A stretch of DNA of 64,000 nt from the NCBI GenBank assembly GCA_020091685.1, contig CM034595.1:6067971-6131970 (forward strand). Reading direction: 5' to 3'. This DNA comes from Lutjanus erythropterus (Eukaryota > Chordata > Actinopteri > Lutjaniformes > Lutjanidae). This document shows, piece after piece, positions 37,001 through 47,203 of the stretch; the stretch's first letter is position 1; every line of letters starts with the position of its first letter. Both the position numbers and the translations under genes were made by a program. Below the pieces are notes generated by a model, which ran no database searches, had not been told where the DNA came from, and worked only from the letters and a program-made list of their open reading frames with translations.

Positions 37001-38372
37001 ACTTGTGGTATCACAGAGAAATGTTACCCTTCTCCCCAAAACAGAATTTTCCCCATTGACCGGCATTATAAAAGAGATGTCTGCAAGGAGGTTTTAAATT
37101 AGTAAAACTGTTCTTGAGCCGAGACAAGTGAGAAGAAATCTGTGACGTGCACATTGCTGTGACATCAACTGTACACGCAGATGCTGCAGATGGTAGCTCC
37201 TCCAAAGTTCACTGGTTCAAGTTATTGTTGAAACACGGATCAGCAGTGACAGAAGCACTTGGTGGCACTGGAAAAAGAAGCCTGGGGTTTGGATTAAAGA
37301 ACACCAGCTCTTGACATGATCAACAATGCAGTCAGCAACACCCGGTCAAATCAGCCGAACGCACCGCCACAGACCACCCCAGGAGGAGAGGAGGAGAGCA
37401 GAGACGAGAGCCATGCTATGCAAGGCTGGACTTAAGGCTGCACGTCCAGTGAGGAAAATGAAACAGAAGTGGGCTCTGAACATGCAACGGGAAACCAGAG
37501 AGCTGCTCCACCACAGAATCAAGCTGTTGCACTCGACAGGCTGACAGGCAGTTCTGAGCTGACAGGACGCAACACACACAAGTCAAACTTTTTATGTGAC
37601 GATGTCGGCCATATTGTCATCACCATCATTTTGCTGCAGTTTACATTGAACCGCAAATTCAAAAAAGTTACTACAGAATTATTTCCTCGGTGTATATTTG
37701 TATATGTGTGCAAATAACTGTATATATTGCTTTATTTTATTTTACTTTGTTTTATTATTTTCCTTTTCTCTTCTGAATTTAGTTATCTGTATTATGTGTG
37801 TATGTAGCATTGTATAGCAAGGAACTACAGCTCTCATTTTGCTGTGCAGCCCTGTGTTGTTTGATGATAATAAATTACCTTGATACTTTCACACAATGCA
37901 CACTGGCAATCTGGCAATTTTGGAAAATACCAGATGGAGCCGGTCCAGATGAAAATTGCAAGGGCCAAGTTTTTTCACAGTCCAACCCTGTCACAATATT
38001 AAGTCTATGAGGCAGGTGGGGCCAGCAGGAGAAATAGTACTGCACATATTCAATGGGAAATCTACCCTGGAAGTAAACCTGGAAGCAAGACACTTTTTTG
38101 GGGTAAGCGCCAGGCAAGCAATTGGACTGAAAAGGCAACATCTTTGGGTCCTGTATCTGAGTCCTCATAACACATCCTTGGCCACATCGTTCTACTGACT
38201 GACATTTATGAAAATAAACATGAGACGTAATCTAAAAATTCATTCATGACCTGGGACGTAGTATGAAGTAGGCAGTGTAGTTTATTTTTGGTCAGTTCCA
38301 CAGACTTTGTCCGAGAGCCTGTAACACAAAGCAGGCTCAACATACCCAGGGTAACTTTTGGTGATGGGGTTT
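34078..38372. other. Intronic DNA, no gene or element recognised
   Basis: The region has poly-T runs (34709-34722, 35630-35640), a (CA)n tract near 36150-36172 and an (ATAAT)n tract near 36618-36640. The GC-richer open frame at 37326-37544 has no recognisable domain or splice context. Confidence 0.45.
35573..35580. promoter_or_regulatory. Palindromic CRE-like site TGACGTCA
   Basis: It is an exact CREB/ATF consensus octamer in a locally CpG-containing stretch (35560-35600). A second exact octamer is at 39272-39279. Function is not shown. Confidence 0.3.
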
Positions 38373-39171
38373 AAAGGGTGAGGACAGCAAGACTCTGGTA
38401 CTACTGCAAATACTACTAATACTACTGTCAATACTACTGATACTACTACTAATCAGTGAAGGGTAAGGACAGCAAGACTCTGGTACTACTACAAATACTA
38501 CTAATACTACTAATCATCAAAGGGCGAGGACAACAAGACAGTGGTACTACTGCAGATACTACTAATACTAATAATACCACTATCAATCATTAAAGGGTGA
38601 GGACAGTAAGACGCTGGTACTACTGCATATACTACTGCAAATTCTACTAATACCACTTCTAATTGTTAAAGGGCAAGGACAATATGACTCTGGTACTACT
38701 ACAAATACTACTAATGCTACTAATCATTAAAGAGCAAACAAGACAGTGGTACTACTGCTGATACTACTAATACTCCTAATACCACTACTAATCATTAAAG
38801 GGTGAGGACAATAAGACTCTGGTACTACTACAAATACTACTAATACTACTAATCATTAAAGGGTGAGGACAATAAGACTCTGGTACTACTACAAATACTA
38901 CTAATTCTACTAATATACTATACTAATAGAAAATTCTACTAATACTACTGTAAATACTACTAATACCACGACTGGTGATTAAAGGGCAAAGACGACTCAA
39001 CTCTGGTATGATACTGCAAATACTACTAGTACTGCTACTAATATTTAAAGGGTGAGGACAATAAGACTGGTACTCCTGCAAATACTAATTATACTACTGA
39101 TACTACAACTGATCATTAAAGGGTGAGGACAACAAGACTCTGGTACTTCTGCAAATACTACTACTACTATG
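38373..39171. repeat. Minisatellite, 60-86 bp units built on a conserved head and a variable TAC/ACT tail
   Basis: The unit head aaagggtgaggacaataaga then ctctggtactactgcaaata is followed by a run of tactac/taatac triplets and usually aatcatt. Heads start near 38373, 38459, 38519, 38592, 38668, 38729 (degenerate), 38797, 38858, 38981, 39047 and 39118. Spacings of 60-86 bp, with one of about 123, come from different numbers of internal triplets. Confidence 0.95.
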
Positions 39172-39930
39172 TTGCACTATGTTTAGTTCAACATTTGCAG
39201 CTTGATAACTCGTCTGGATGACTGGGGCAGACCGCTACTTCTGTTGCCAAAATGTGTGCGCAGCTTTTCAATGACGTCAGCTGTAAAAGGGTCTATAAAC
39301 GTGATGGTATTTGTAGCATCTGACCAATCACAACACGAACAAGTTTACCGACAGCAGAGTGGCACGTCCTCCAGCCCTATTGTCCTCTGTGATTTGTTCA
39401 TTTTTAACAGGGAGGGTGGCCCTAAACCCACCCCGATTGTAAAGACTATATCTGTTGTCCTGCCTTGACTCAACCATTTTTGTTCCTGGTCTTGGGGTGT
39501 ATTTTCTCTGCAGCATAGATGCTACTGAATGATCATAGAAATATTATAGAAGTATTATAAGAAGACTTCAGGCAGCAGTGTTTTTCTATGATCCTTCCTA
39601 TTTGTCTGCCACTTCAGCACCATGGACAGCACCATGGATTTATCAATCCACAGCATATGATGATTACCAAATAAATATTAATCCACGATTTAAAATAGTC
39701 CTTCAGAAATGCACAATTTCCTCCTGCTTAAGTAACGTTTGTCAGAAACTACAATGCCAGTGTGTTTTAGGAAATGACTGACCCTTCATTAGGCTCATTA
39801 GCTCATTGCAACAGACAGGGTTGGAAAGTCAGAAAGTACTGAGAGACAGACAACTGCATTGTTTTGTTTATTGTGAGTTTTGTTAACGATAAGAAAAATA
39901 CAGAATACCACTAGCTTTAGTATTTAAGGT
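39172..39930. other. Intronic DNA with CRE-like octamer at 39272-39279
   Basis: 39200-39480 is GC-richer and non-repetitive. No exon was recognised. Confidence 0.35.
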
Positions 39931-41297
39931 AGTGGTTCCCAACCATTTTTCTTTTCCTCCCTCCTTGTATCAGTCCATTTTATGGTAAAAAATGAACATA
40001 AATTGTATTTGTTTCAATTCTTAGAGCCTTTAGCTTTGTTAAAGGTCTCATTTTTCTTTTTTAACAACCCAACACAGTACTGTAGCTTATTCACATTCAA
40101 CCTTACCAAAAGAATAACAATTCATTATCACAGAGCTTAAGAGCTCACAAGATGTAGCCCACTAAATAGCCTACCATTTATGAGAGAGGGCAAAATAAAA
40201 TGTTTTTTTTTTTTTTTAAATTCAGAATTCCATAAGTAGTTAAATGGCCACAAGTGCTCATTTTGATCTTTGACTACTAAACTCTATTATTTCTCATAAT
40301 CATTTTTCATAATAATAACAAAATATTCTGTTAGTTTATCTTTCTGAAATAAAACAAATATAAAGTTTGTAAAAATGTCTTTATGTATTTATTAGTTTAC
40401 AGCCATCATGTGTAGTAAACCATAATGACTGAATGGATTCACAGCAGTATGTTTCTGTGGGATAATAAGCATCAGTGATCTGATTCAAATTTTAGATTAA
40501 TCTAGAATTATTTAAGCAAGAAAAAGTTAATTGTATTTTATAAAATTATACACATGTTATTTTAACACTAATGATAACAAATTTCCACTTAGAACCATCT
40601 TGAAAATAATCACAGCCTATGAGAAAAGGCTGGAAATTAGTACAAAAATAAAACCAAAGAAAATTGGAAATATTGCCATTTGTAATAAGTAAGGTTGCTT
40701 CGTTTCAAAATGTGAGAGCTTTAAATTAAAATTCAGTGAGTTATAAGTGCTGATACAAAAAGTGTTACAACCATCCCTGGTCTCCCCTACTTTATTTTTA
40801 AATGAGCCTAATTAATTTTTTTTTTTTTTTTTCTTTTTTGTATTTTAATGTCTGGAAATTGGAAATCGAGACCACTTGTTAAATTGGATCGACAGAGACT
40901 ATGACAACCAAGATGCATCTACACCTGTGAAAAAAGTAACAATATGGGCGATTTCTGTTTGGGTCAATATGACAAAATAGGTGAAAAATATGATTTTATT
41001 TTTTTCGCCTTTTGTGTAATTTACATAACAAAATAATTTTAAATGAAAACACAGAGAGTTTTAGGAAAAATCAGGTACCAGCAGGATTGCATTTTTTAAT
41101 TTAACAAAGTTATTGTACAGATACCTTTGAAAATGACCGCCTTGACTGTTCCAGTGTTAATAGTTTTGTATACAGATTTTAGTCAACATATGCAAGTCTA
41201 ATTTTGACAACCTGAGAGCACACAAAGCTGTAGGGACCCACTGTGACTTTTGGTGACCCCCTAAGGGTTGCCCAGACCCCAGGTTGGGAACCAGCAC
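39931..41297. mobile_element. hAT-type element, agtggttcccaacc ends, carries the empty site
   Basis: agtggttcccaacc (39931-39944) and ggttgggaaccagcact (to 41297) are inverted with a short offset, a common hAT-type end in fish. There is no transposase frame. The interior 40220-41180 is shared with 61495-63285, and at 40554-40568 it has the undisturbed target attttaac where that copy carries a hAT MITE. Confidence 0.8.
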
Positions 41298-41977
41298 TTT
41301 AAAGAGATCATTCTGAACTCTTAAAGGTCAAATTACCCTCCCAGTTATTTATCTGGCTGAAAGACAAACTGTAAATGAAGTGACTCCATCAGCCACAGCT
41401 TAAAGTGTTTTGTAGCACAGCTGCAGCTAAAGACAGTCACCTCAATTTAGCAGTCATCTTATCCTTATCAGACCTTTCACTTCTGCTCAGAGTTGATCTA
41501 CAACCCCGTCACAACAATATTTTTCAGGTATGTCTCTTTGTCTGCGTGGCTGTTTGACATTATTAACAGCCAGTTCTCTGTTGAATGTTCATAACGGAGC
41601 CAGACATAGCTGATGGCAGATTTCTGACCCAGCAGCAAAGCCTCTATATCTGCCCTATATCTGTGTCCTAAGTTTCAGTCTGTTTTGCCAAGTCAAAATC
41701 ACTGCAGGCTGTGGAGAGCGTTTACAGATATCAGGGTGTCTAAATGGATTTTCTCCAACAGGCCAGTGTTTGTATAAACCCAGAGTGTTTTTGCTCCTAA
41801 TCAAAGAATGAGAAGAGCGTGGCAGCGAGGCAGAGGTTAAAAAGTTTGTTTTGCCCAGCAGAATTTTCTGTCTCGTGTTATTAATCAGGCACATCAAATT
41901 AAAACTTGACCACAAAGGTTATCTTTGCTAATTGGAACACAATAATCAACACACACAAACACACACTGATATCTTAC
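41298..41977. other. Intronic DNA just downstream of the 41978 exon
   Basis: A CA-rich stretch lies at 41949-41965 close to the donor site. No other feature. Confidence 0.5.
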
Positions 41978-42050
41978 CTATGGAGTCTCCTTGTTCATGG
42001 ACCATACTGGCCAGATCCTTCATGATTTGACTGACGTCCAGCATGTCCCT
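41978..42050 (-). CDS. tsnare1: Internal exon, N-terminal half of a Qa-SNARE motif with 0-layer Gln (TSNARE1-like)
   Basis: This 73-bp exon encodes 24 residues starting RDMLDVSQIMKDLASMV and ending HEQGDSI, plus the first G of an Asp codon completed in the exon at 20134-20216. The acceptor is gtgtcttctgtccacag and the donor gtaagat on the minus strand, both close to consensus. The Gln in HEQGDSID sits at the 0-layer position that defines Q-SNAREs, in the usual context Q-G-[acidic]-x-I-D-x-I-E. The stretch KDLASMV resembles my memory of TSNARE1, whereas STX12 and STX7 have KDLAMMI or KDLGMMI, so TSNARE1 is the better guess. The exon boundaries (before the DxLDV segment and within DSID) match the syntaxin 7/12 family gene structure. 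The upstream exon that should precede RDM was not recognised between 42051 and 64000, so the preceding intron may exceed 21 kb. Confidence 0.87.
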
Positions 42051-42120
42051 CTGTGGACAGAAGACACAAGAGACACTAATGTTACACCACTGTTTCACTG
42101 AGCTCAGACACTGACACTTA

Positions 42121-42560
42121 GAGTGGAATGTAACTAATTACATTTATTTAAGTACTGTACTTGAATACAATTTTGACATAATTGAATTTCACTCATATGC
42201 TAGTTAACTAGTCTCTTTTTACATAATCATATGATACAGTACTTTTCTATTAATCTACCCAGTGGTATACAAAGTATTTAAAATTTGCTCCAAACTACAA
42301 CATTAAAATGTGCTCACATGTATTTGTTAGTGATAAATACAGAATAATATAGTATTCCATAATAATATAACACCATGAAAGGAGCCATACCTAGTGAGTA
42401 CTTTTACTTTTGATACTTTAAGTACATTCTAATGATAATACTGCTGTACTTTTACTTAAGTAACATTTTGAATACAGGACTTAAACTTGCGATGGAGTAT
42501 TTTTTTTAGACCAGGGTACTGTTCTGGATCTGAGTGCTTCTATACTTATAGCTGACATTA
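42121..42560. mobile_element. MITE of the agtggaatgtaactaa...aagtactttt family
   Basis: It starts gagtggaatgtaactaatta and runs through catttatttaagtactgtac. It then has gagtacttttacttttgata, ctttaagtacattctaatg and gtacttttacttaagtaac, and ends in tggagtatttt...ggatctgagtgcttct. This order matches a very abundant teleost repeat. It lies in the intron upstream of the 41978-42050 exon. Confidence 0.75.
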
Positions 42561-43138
42561 AGATAAGATATTCCTTTACTAGTCCTAAAATGTGGAAATT
42601 TCCCGTTTTACAGCTGCAAGAATAAAAAACAAGCATCAATAAAACAATGAATATTAAACAAGCAATATAAACAAGAGTTAATATAAAAAATAGGAATTTA
42701 AATGAGGAAATCTAAAAATAGGAACTGTATATGCAATATAAACAGACTCAACAGCTGAGTTTACACCCTTGCACAGAGGGAATCTGGATATTGCATGTTG
42801 GAATAATGATACACCTGATTGAAATACTGATATTGCACAGATCATAGATAAATGAAACTCATAACCATGACTTGATGGTCTTGCTCTTGTCATGTGTCCA
42901 AATATATACTGTTCTTCCCTGGGTGTCACCTTTGATATCTGATTGACAGGTAATTAAACTAAATTAAACTAATTAGCTACTTTAAAAAGTAATCCACTGA
43001 TTTATGCTGCAATCCTCGCAATCCGCACAACCATCGCTCCAAATGGACGCAGGATACGCGAGGCAGCCATGAAGCGTAGGGATGCATAGGGGTGCGTATG
43101 CAAACGCGTAGTTAAAAGCAACTATATTTCTGCCTTTA
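42561..43138. other. Degenerate LINE-tail-like sequence and tacgc-rich stretch
   Basis: 42565-42620 (gataagatattcctttacta, gtggaaatttcc) resembles a fish LINE-type tail. 43015-43110 holds repeated cgca/gcgta words (ggatacgcgaggcag, gtgcgtatgcaaacgcg) directly before the repeat at 43139. Confidence 0.35.
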
Positions 43139-43363
43139 TTGGACATGTCTGGACATGTTTGAGCCACCAGAGCCAGAGGACAGTGACAGGATTTTCTTTT
43201 CTTCTGTGTCGGGTTGTTGGAACTAAAGCGAGCTGAAGTGAACTGCTGGGCTGACTTGGACTGAGAGAGTTGCTGAAATTCGTAACTGACCGCTTATATA
43301 GCGTTGGGGGACCACAGCTCTGGTACATCACTGAGCCACATATCAGGTCCACCCAAAAAATCC
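43139..43363. repeat. Dispersed repeat, copy 2 (paired with 11664-11953)
   Basis: Same orientation and block order as 11664-11953 (gacatgtttgagccaccaga, gggttgttggaact, gcgagctgaagtgaactgct). It lacks the G-rich insertion. The preceding tacgc-rich stretch may belong to the same element. Confidence 0.85.
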
Positions 43364-44873
43364 TAATCACAGAAATCACAAACAACACAGTCTAACTCCA
43401 GAGGAAAAACTTAATTTTTTCCTCTACACAGACTTTAAATGGTAAATGGTGTGATGCTATCATTGTTGTATTGCTTGGCTCAAGTTAAAAAATGAACAGG
43501 ATGCCAGTGGGAACTCATCTCATTTGTGGACTGATAAATTACATGAAATCTGAACGGTGCAGACACTTGTGTACTCACCAATCCATCATTTTAACAACCC
43601 TAGTCTTGCTTTGACTGATCAACAGTCAAAAGCTTGATTGCAACTTGTTTACTATCATAGAATATATAGAAAATAAAAAAATATTAAAACCTGACAATTT
43701 TTTGTATAAAAAGGCAAAAGTTCTGTTGGTCTTCTCAATATTAGTGGCATCAAATACAAATAATCACACTAAACTACCCTGATGTCTCATGCAACTTTAA
43801 ATGCTTTGCAGAAGACCTCAGATGTGCAACTAAATATGCATGAATTTGTAAAAAGTGAAATTCTAAATCAAGTTCCATGTCCCTTTAATTAACAAATTTA
43901 GTGGATTTGTTTAATCCTAAATGGTGTGTGCTTGGCTTGACCAAAAGTTTAAAAAAAAAAAAAGCAGTTCAGAGGTTTTGTTCAATTATTTCTCTGTCAG
44001 GCCACACAGCAGACCAGTGCAGCTATGGTTGACCGCAGCTAATTCTCCACAGTCTCCAAGCTTTGAATCTGCTCTCAATGTTTCAGCTCAAAGCAATATG
44101 AAAGCTTATAAAACCTCTGTCTATCTCCTGCTCACAGGTCCCCCCTTTCCTCCATTATGGCTCCGTGCAATCACAGCTGCGTTTGTGTAGCCTAACCCAC
44201 TGGGCCATCCATCACAGGTGGCGGAGATTGCTGTGGAAACTGGCAGCCATCCTGCCACTTGGCAAAAAGCATTTGAATGGAGCCAAAATGGCCCCTGGCA
44301 AACCTTGTGATGCTAAAGACTTTTTTGCATTTATCTTTGGGCAACGCTGTCTATCATGCCGTAATAGAATAACAAATTTATTTTACCTGGCAAAGCATTG
44401 GGCAATCAGGGCTCATTTCATCATAATGACAGAGCAGTGTGTAACCAATTTAGCAAATAGTGTGTGGAGGTGAATAGGCAGACACACACACACACAGGGA
44501 GGAGGCAGAGATGTGATGGGTTGGGACCCCTGCCTGAGGGCTGAGTGGGTGGCCAGGCTTCAGGCCAACACTGTGCCCTTTTCCATATTTCATGGGCTTT
44601 AAATTCTGCTCATGGCCAATCTAGCAGCCACTGGATACTGGCACTGGGCTGGGAACCAGGACTGGAGATTTTTCTATTATGTTCTCGACAACAGGTTTAC
44701 TACAGGATGTTTTCTTATCACCAGGGGCGAGTATATCAGCTCTGCTCAGACAATTCCTGCTTCAGGTCCTGTGTGGACCTGATCAGAGGCAGGGACAGTA
44801 GTCTCAGGTCCTGTTGACACTTTTAGTTTGGTTAACCTGGTGTGGCAGCAAAAAAAAAAAAAGATTCTAAACT
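43364..44873. other. Intronic or intergenic DNA, with a complex stretch at 44140-44460
   Basis: 44140-44460 is non-repetitive, GC-balanced and open on the plus strand for 102 codons, but without a known domain. It is a candidate conserved non-coding element. An (AC)n tract is at 44483-44499. Confidence 0.35.
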
Positions 44874-44966
44874 AGAAGAGGTCACCCAGAGTGCAGATCA
44901 CCACCAGGCAGCAGATGGTGAAGCACCTACTGCAATGCCACCACACCTGCCAGATGCAACCAGTGA
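44874..44966 (+). repeat. Short dispersed repeat, copy 1 (gaagcacctactgcaatgc)
   Basis: It shares aaactagaagag, cagatcaccaccaggca, gaagcacctactgcaatgc and ccagatgcaacca with copies at 57418-57505 (plus) and 63580-63652 (minus). Confidence 0.8.
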
Positions 44967-45709
44967 GGATTTGCAAAGTTCATTAACATGACCCCTGTGG
45001 CTGAAGATCTCAAACTAAAGTAGTTGTTGATCACTTGCAGCCCCTAGTGGTCAGTTAAGAAGAGTAGAAGAAAAAATAGAATCACTACCTCAGAGTTGTT
45101 TGACATTGAAGGATGTTAATACCACTACAATGACCTGTAACTTTTAAAGAATTTAATAAAGGTTATTAAGTATATATTTTGGTAAAATGGAAGTTCTCAC
45201 TATACATGTGTGATTCCAGTGAAAATCATGCTGTCTTCTCTTGGAGACTATTTTTTGTAGAGGACAGAGGACTGATTAAGTGCTGAACATTATGATGTCA
45301 CAGTGGAGTTCATCTTTACCCTTGTGGATATAAAATGTCATGGAACTGAAAAGACACCAGTAAGTAAAGCTTTTGAGTCAGTGAAAAAGTATAACATTTG
45401 TCTCCCAGTACAGTAAAGGGTTTAAAAAAAAAGAATTATAATGTAAAAGTCATGTAACATATAACTAATTCATTGGAGTCTTTTGGTAATGTCATTCTGC
45501 ATCACGGATCTAAGTGAGGAAATTGAATTATTGACAAACAGCAGGTTATGCTGAACTTCAATGCACTGAATGTCTTGAACTCTGACATACTGTACAGTTT
45601 GTTGGCTTTCAAGTTTGCTGTCTACTGTAGTGTAAACCACAAACTGTTGTTAAAAACTATCAGATACAAGTTATACTGTTTATTCATATTCTTGAGTACG
45701 ACATTATTA
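44967..45709. other. Intronic or intergenic DNA, nothing recognised
   Basis: AT-rich, chance frames only. Confidence 0.45.
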
Positions 45710-45711
45710 TA

Positions 45712-46948
45712 CACGATCAGGTGTAACATTATGACCACTGACAGGTGAAGTGAATAACACAGATGATCTCTTCATCATGGCACCTGTTAGTGGGTGGGAT
45801 ATATTAGACAGCAAGTGAACATTTTGTCCTCAAAGTTGATGTGTTAGAAGCAGGAAAAATGGACAAGTGTGAGGATTTGAGCGAGTTTGACAAGGACCAA
45901 ATTGTGATGGCTAGACACCTGGGTCAGAGCATCTCCAAATCTGCAGCTCTTGTGGGGTGTTCCTGGTCTGCAGTGGTCAGTATCTATCAAAAGTGGTCCA
46001 TGGAAGGAACAGTGGTGAACCGGCAACAGAGTCATGGGCGGCCAAGGCTCACTGATGCATGTGGGGAGCGAAGGCTGGCCCTTGTGGTCTGATCCAACAG
46101 ACGAGCTACTGTTGCTCAAACTGCTGAAGAAGTTAATGCTGGTTCTGAAAGAAAGGTGTCAGAATACACAGTGCATCACAGTTTGTTGTGTATGGGGCTG
46201 CATAGCTGCAGACCAGTCAGGGTGTCCATGTTGATCCCTGTGCTCCACCCAAAGCACCAACAATGGACACGTGAGCATCAGAACTGGACCACAGAGCAAT
46301 GGAAGAAGGTGGCCTGGTCTGATGAATCACGTTTTCTTTTACATCATGTGGATGGTCGGGTGCGTGTGCGTCGCTTACCTGGGGAACACATGGCACCAGG
46401 ATGCACTATGGGAAGAAGGCAAGCCGGCGGAGGCAGTGTGAAGCTTTGGTCAATGTTCTGCTGGGAAACCTTGGGTCCTGTCATCCATGTGGATGTTACT
46501 TTGACATGTACCACCTACCTAAGCATTGTTGCAGACCATGTACACCCTTCCATGGAAACGATATTCCCTGATGGCTGTGGTCTCTTTCACCAGGATAATG
46601 TGTCGTGGCACAAAGTAAAAATGGTTCAGGAATGGTTTGAGGAGAACAACAACGAGTTTGAGGTGTTGACTTGGCCTCCAAATTCCCCAGATCTCAACCA
46701 ATCGAGCATCTGTGAGATGTGCTGGACAAACGAGTCTGATCCATGGAGGCCCCACCTCACAACTTACAGGACTGAATCAGGATCTGTCAGGATCATCTCT
46801 TACAGGATCTGCTGCTAACAACTTGGTGCCTGAAACGACAACACACCTTCAGGGAGTCCATGCCTCGATTGGTCAGGGCTGGTTTGGCAGAAAAAGGGGG
46901 ACCAACACAATATTAGGCAGGTGGTCATAATGTTATGCCTGATTGGTG
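45712..46948 (+). pseudogene. Tc1-like transposon copy 2, full length but inactive
   Basis: TA lies at 45710-45711 and 46949-46950. The left end cacgatcaggtgtaacatta and the right end, read inward, caccaatcaggcataacatt continue as about 27 bp of inverted repeat (ending tgaccac). The transposase starts around 45859 ([20 protein letters not shown]). It has the DNA-binding region [12 protein letters not shown], the GRPRL hinge, and catalytic Asp codons in VAWSDESRF (46321-46323) and FHQDNVSWHK (46594-46596). It is disabled by an in-frame TGA at 46090-46092 and by a 2-nt deletion near 46698, which shifts the frame just before the third catalytic position. It is closely similar to 25570-26642. Confidence 0.95.
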
Positions 46949-46972
46949 TATGGACTGACCTTCTCTCATCAT

Positions 46973-47203
46973 TAGAGCTGCACAATTTGGTAAAAAACTG
47001 AAATTATGATACAATTTTTCATGTTAAGTAAAAAAATAAGTCATCTCTGCAGCACTACAGTACCTCATTTTAATGTTGTTTTCTCACAAATCTTTCCCTT
47101 TTCAAAAAAAAAAAAAAAAAGATTTGTTTCTGGCTCTGCAATTTCTTTAAAAATATTGCACTTGGCCATATTGCGATTTTATTGCAATAAATTGTGCAAC
47201 CCT
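46973..47203. mobile_element. hAT-type MITE, tagagctgcac ends
   Basis: tagagctgcacaattt (46973) and aaattgtgcaaccct (to 47203) are inverted with few mismatches. The ends and the aattatgatacaat / ttgcgattttattgc words match the common tagggctgcacgat family. Flanks share ctcatca, possibly part of the target duplication. Confidence 0.75.

Larger units (their letters stand above)
20217..41977 (-). other. tsnare1: Intron of about 21.8 kb in the Qa-SNARE gene
   Basis: The intron is bounded by GT at the 41978 side and AG at the 20216 side of the minus strand, with phase 1. It contains most of the mobile elements listed between these coordinates. No other convincing coding exon was seen inside it on either strand. 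Confidence 0.8.

Noticed and set aside
37326-37544. Basic 72-codon plus-strand open frame in GC-richer DNA
   Set aside because: No domain, no splice context and no homologous copy in the window. Composition alone explains the open frame.
38373-39171. CRISPR-like array (regular heads with variable spacers)
   Set aside because: The 'spacers' are triplet-repeat runs of the same sequence, the genome is vertebrate, and the heads are not palindromic.
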